Source of the DNA: JAGXRK01 sp963804005
GTDB lineage: Bacteria > Bacteroidota > Ignavibacteria > Ignavibacteriales > Ignavibacteriaceae
Length of the DNA: 64,000 nucleotides
Direction of reading: 5' to 3'
NCBI GenBank assembly: GCA_963804005.1
Contig: CAWDOP010000009.1
Coordinates: 87,033-151,032, forward strand
Shown piece by piece: positions 61,637 to 64,000 of the stretch. The notes beneath the pieces were generated by a model, which ran no database searches, was not told the DNA's origin, and saw only the letters and a program-made list of their open reading frames with translations. Position 1 is the stretch's first letter. Each line of letters opens with the position of its first letter. The position numbers and the translations under genes were made by a program.

Positions 61637-62320
61637 TTACTTGAACTTATCTCCTTTTTTTTCAATGTTAAAATAATTGACTGCAAAACGGATAAGATCA
61701 ACAGAGGACTTCAAATTAAACTTTCTCATTAGGTTGGACCTGTAAAAATCGATCGTTTTTTTACTCAGATTTAATTTTTCAGCCATTTCTTTACTGCTTA
61801 ATCCTTGGTTTAACAGCTTTAATATTTGTTCCTCTCGATATGTAATCTCATCATTTGGAATACTGTTTAATTCTTTATTCGATTCAAATTCTTCTATCAA
61901 TTTCGTTAGATCTTCTTCCTTCCATTTTCCTCTGAAATATTTCTCCCCACTATTTACCTGTTCTATAGCGTATAGTAATTCCCCTTCTAAAATATTTTTA
62001 TTGATCAGACCCCTCCCTCCTGATTTAATCGCTTTGTATATATACTCGTCGGAATCATACATTGATAGGAATAGAGCTTTCAATCCGGGATCTTTCTTTT
62101 TAATGTTCGAGATAGCTTCAAGTCCGGACATATTAGGCATAGCTATATCAGTCAGTACAATATCCGGGAGTAATTCAAAATACTTCTCAACTAATTGAGT
62201 ACCGTTTTCAGCTTCCCCGATTACATATATATTCGGCTGATCCTTTAGTAGTCTGACTATTCCTGATCTGAATAATTTGTGATCGTCAGCAATTAATATT
62301 TTAATAGTCGATTTCAGCAT
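61637..62320 (-). CDS. NarL/LuxR-family response regulator
   Basis: The protein has 227 residues. The receiver covers 1-120: acidic pair in IADDHKLF, phosphorylated Asp58 in LTDIAMP, Thr/Ser switch in ALFLSMYD and Lys in INKNIL. The C-terminal 65 residues form a LuxR-type helix-turn-helix: TYREEQILKLLNQGLSSKEM, then AEKLNLSKKTIDFYRSNLMR. It is activated by the sensor kinase encoded just upstream, whose 3' end it overlaps by 20 bases. NarL-type proteins bind short palindromes as dimers. The repeated TTAGTA-N4-TACTAA sites around the element are the natural target. Confidence 0.92.
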   Translation of the reverse strand: MLKSTIKILIADDHKLFRSGIVRLLKDQPNIYVIGEAENGTQLVEKYFELLPDIVLTDIAMPNMSGLEAISNIKKKDPGLKALFLSMYDSDEYIYKAIKSGGRGLINKNILEGELLYAIEQVNSGEKYFRGKWKEEDLTKLIEEFESNKELNSIPNDEITYREEQILKLLNQGLSSKEMAEKLNLSKKTIDFYRSNLMRKFNLKSSVDLIRFAVNYFNIEKKGDKFK

Positions 62321-63497
62321 TTATAGATTGTCTTTTCTGAGGAAAATCAGCAATTATAACCGTCCCACTATTAATGGTGGAATCGATGTGAAATGTTCCG
62401 TTCAATCTTTCCACTCTTTCCTGCATATTTATTAAACCCATTCCATCGGAAACGTATTTGTCTTTAAATAACAAAGTCGGATTAAAACCAATACCATCGT
62501 CAGAAATTATCAGAGTAACCGTAGAATCATCAGCTTTCAATTTTACTGAAAAATTATTTGCCCGGGAATGTTTGATTATGTTGTTTAAAGCTTCCTGAGT
62601 GACCCGATATAAGCAGACATCTAAATCTTTTTCTAGTTTAAGATTATCATCCGGCAGTTGTAAACTTGCCCTGATGTCACTCTCTTTAGCTACATTTCTA
62701 CACATTGATGCAAGCACCGTCATTAAACCTAACTCATCAATATTTAATGGTCTTATGGATCTGGAGATTTCCTTCACCTCAGTAATTGCCGCATCCAGTT
62801 GTTTAATTACATCCGAGAATTCAAAGTTGAGTTTAGCAACTGTAATATTTTTTTTGATGTTTACGATTCCAAGTCTTATTAACAATAAATCCTGACCGAT
62901 TGAGTCGTGAAGAAATGCAGCAAATTTACATCTCTCCTCTTCCAGAATCTGGGTAAGATGAGCAGATGATTCTTTTAATAGTTTCTGATAGATATTCATC
63001 TGTTCTTCAAATAGTTTTTTATCTGTTAAATCATAGAAGTAAAATTGAGCAGTATTTAGAATCGAAATTCCGTGGATATTCATTTCATAAAATTTATCAC
63101 CAATTCGGCGGCTTATTGCTATAGATTTGTTGCTACTGATCAGCTCCCCTAAGTTCATTAGTAGTGGACCGACAATATTTACAATATTGATAATATTATT
63201 TGATTCTAGATTAAACTTTTCGTCTGCTGATTTGTTAAATCCAACAATTAGACCATCGCTGCTTACTCTGAGAATTGGATTCGGATCTAACTCCGAAAAA
63301 AGGTTGATTATCTTTACATTTTTTAATTCCAGATACTCTTTCTCAGACATATACCTTGAAACCAACGGCTTGTAAAAGTGCTCATATGAGAGATAGAGGG
63401 CTATGAATAAAAGTAGAAATAAAATGATTGCTAAGAAGGCAGGATTATAAATGCTGAAGAAATGCTCGAAATAATTATCTAATCCATTATCAGTCAC
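62301..63497 (-). CDS. NarL-type sensor histidine kinase (HisKA_3)
   Basis: The protein has 398 residues and starts at GTG with AAGGA 8 bases upstream. One transmembrane helix (about 18-40: NPAFLAIILFLLLFIALYLS) is followed by a PAS-like region (about 60-165: GLIVGFNKSADEKFNLESNN). The dimerisation domain carries CKFAAFLHDSIGQDLLLIRL with the phosphorylated His, and the HATPase has ALNNIIKHS, ISDDGIGF and GMGLINMQERVERLNG. This is the HPK7/NarX type that pairs with LuxR-type regulators. It lacks a large periplasmic domain, so the signal may be sensed in the membrane or cytosol, perhaps with the element's membrane protein and lipoprotein. Confidence 0.9.
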   Translation of the reverse strand: MTDNGLDNYFEHFFSIYNPAFLAIILFLLLFIALYLSYEHFYKPLVSRYMSEKEYLELKNVKIINLFSELDPNPILRVSSDGLIVGFNKSADEKFNLESNNIINIVNIVGPLLMNLGELISSNKSIAISRRIGDKFYEMNIHGISILNTAQFYFYDLTDKKLFEEQMNIYQKLLKESSAHLTQILEEERCKFAAFLHDSIGQDLLLIRLGIVNIKKNITVAKLNFEFSDVIKQLDAAITEVKEISRSIRPLNIDELGLMTVLASMCRNVAKESDIRASLQLPDDNLKLEKDLDVCLYRVTQEALNNIIKHSRANNFSVKLKADDSTVTLIISDDGIGFNPTLLFKDKYVSDGMGLINMQERVERLNGTFHIDSTINSGTVIIADFPQKRQSINAEIDY

Positions 63498-63958
63498 ACT
63501 AGTTTTCCTTATTAGCCAGAATATGATTTCGTTTTTATAATATTTGTCTAAATAGTAATCTAATTAACAAAAAATACTTTGTTCTCATAACTTTAATGGG
63601 TCATAAAACTTATTAAACCAGATTATAAACGTTTCTATCTACAATTTACTAATGCAGTATATAATTAAAATAGTCTTACTTGCAAATTTATCCTTAGTAA
63701 TTGTACTAATTAAATTGGAATTACATATTTAGAAATACCCTTTGGTTTTACTAAACTAATTTAGAATCAATAACAATAAACAAAGATCAAATTATTGGTC
63801 AATAGGCTGTTTATGAATGATAAGTATCCATTTACACGGAATAAGAAGTTTGGTCTTCAGCTCCTAATCGCACTTTGAAAAATTAAGTAAGCAGGTAGTA
63901 ACTCAATGTTCAAAAATAAAAAGCCCCATAACTAACATAGTTACAAGGCTTTACATTG
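63498..63958. promoter_or_regulatory. Control region at the right end of the element, with palindromic operator
   Basis: There is no gene. The operator TTAGTAATTGTACTAA lies at 63694-63709, about 200 bases before the kinase start, and suggests self-regulation of the two-component pair. The stretch 63720-63900 is AT-rich with no call. A terminator at 63915-63953 belongs to the tRNA. Confidence 0.65.
63915..63953 (-). terminator. Terminator of tRNA-Thr
   Basis: On the minus strand AAAGCCTTGTAACTA, a short loop, TAGTTATGGGGCTTT and a TTATTTTTG run follow the tRNA 3' end by a few bases. Its sequence differs from the terminator of the left copy (58086-58120), as expected if it came with the element. 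Confidence 0.8.
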
Positions 63959-63960
63959 TG

Positions 63961-64000
63961 AGCTGGTGAACGGAGTCGAACCGCCGACCGGCTGATTACA
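63961..64000 (-). tRNA. tRNA-Thr(UGU), 5' part beyond window edge
   Basis: On the minus strand TGTAATCAGCCGGTCGGCGG, TTCGACTCCGTTCACCAGCT gives the anticodon TGT with AA after it, the anticodon-stem 3' strand TCAGC, the variable loop, a T-arm with TTCGACT loop, the acceptor CACCAGC and one discriminator base. No CCA is encoded. The D-arm and 5' acceptor strand lie beyond position 64000. The 3' end serves as the attachment site of the element. Confidence 0.85.

Larger units (their letters stand above)
58165..63958. mobile_element. Integrated element in tRNA-Thr, about 5.8 kb, no integrase seen
   Basis: The segment lies between two direct copies of a tRNA-Thr 3' end, each with its own terminator. 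All six genes read leftwards: sensor kinase, response regulator, lipoprotein, membrane protein, DUF3892 protein and ComEC-like hydrolase. I find no integrase, recombinase or transposase, so it is either a stripped remnant or is moved by enzymes encoded elsewhere. Three copies of one palindrome in its control regions mark it as a functional unit. Confidence 0.7.

Noticed and set aside
1..64000. CRISPR arrays, rRNA genes, insertion sequences with transposase, prophage structural genes
   Set aside because: None seen: no regularly spaced direct repeats with unique spacers, no rRNA stretches and no transposase or phage motifs in any convincing reading frame.

Overview
The window is low-GC, gene-dense bacterial DNA (I estimate about one third G+C by eye). 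Several traits point to the Bacteroidota/Chlorobi/Ignavibacteria group, most likely an Ignavibacteriales-type organism. A secreted protein ends in a type IX secretion (Por) sorting domain with the motif NYPNPFNPNT. There is a TonB-dependent receptor with an N-terminal CarboxypepD_reg-like domain, and there are large multihaem cytochromes and PAS-rich sensor kinases. The placement is inference from protein families; there is no rRNA in the window.

Layout. 1-5.1 kb: cell-surface genes (a secreted protein cut by the window edge, a T9SS cargo protein, a SnoaL-like remnant, an outer-membrane receptor). 5.1-9.4 kb: a cystathionine gamma-synthase-type enzyme, then def-fmt, with a diverged second copy of the fmt 3' end about 1 kb away across a metallo-beta-lactamase-fold gene. 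9.6-16.8 kb: peptide salvage (M29 aminopeptidase, MFS transporter, PepD dipeptidase, PqqD-like protein, OPT peptide transporter). 17.1-26 kb: a 1267-residue hybrid kinase, YitT, a TlpA-type thioredoxin lipoprotein, a PAP2 protein and MscS. 26.2-30.8 kb: sucrose synthase and sucrose-phosphate synthase/phosphatase, translationally coupled. 31-37.6 kb: assorted metabolic genes (AMP nucleosidase, homocysteine methyltransferase, M64 peptidase, saccharopine dehydrogenase-like, nitrilase-like) and a small GC-rich foreign-looking ORF. 37.8-48.8 kb: an NtrB/NtrC-type two-component pair, a degenerate receiver, then a cytochrome cluster with about 40 haem-binding motifs and two b-type membrane modules. 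48.8-56 kb: VanX-like dipeptidase, two von Willebrand-A proteins, FtcD and MobA. 56.1-58.1 kb: an AbiE-type toxin-antitoxin pair behind a duplicated inverted-repeat operator.

58.1-64 kb is the most unusual part. A 40-bp sequence (39/40 identical) forming the 3' end of a tRNA-Thr(UGU) gene occurs at 58125-58164 and again at 63959-63998, where the tRNA runs off the window. Each copy has its own terminator. This is the signature of an integrative element in the tRNA 3' end, about 5.8 kb long and with no integrase visible. It carries a ComEC-like metallo-hydrolase, a DUF3892 protein, a lipoprotein plus polytopic membrane protein, and a NarL-type response regulator with its sensor kinase. Three 16-bp palindromes (TTAGTA-N4-TACTAA) lie upstream of three separate transcription units of the element, and I found none elsewhere. 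I infer a self-contained two-component regulon.

Five conserved genes between 32 and 54 kb (AMP nucleosidase, homocysteine methyltransferase, VWA protein, VIT-VWA protein, FtcD) are each split by what looks like one extra base. Because the sign is always the same, I suspect base-insertion errors in the assembly; they are annotated as whole genes here. Dispersed palindromic repeats fill many intergenic gaps.
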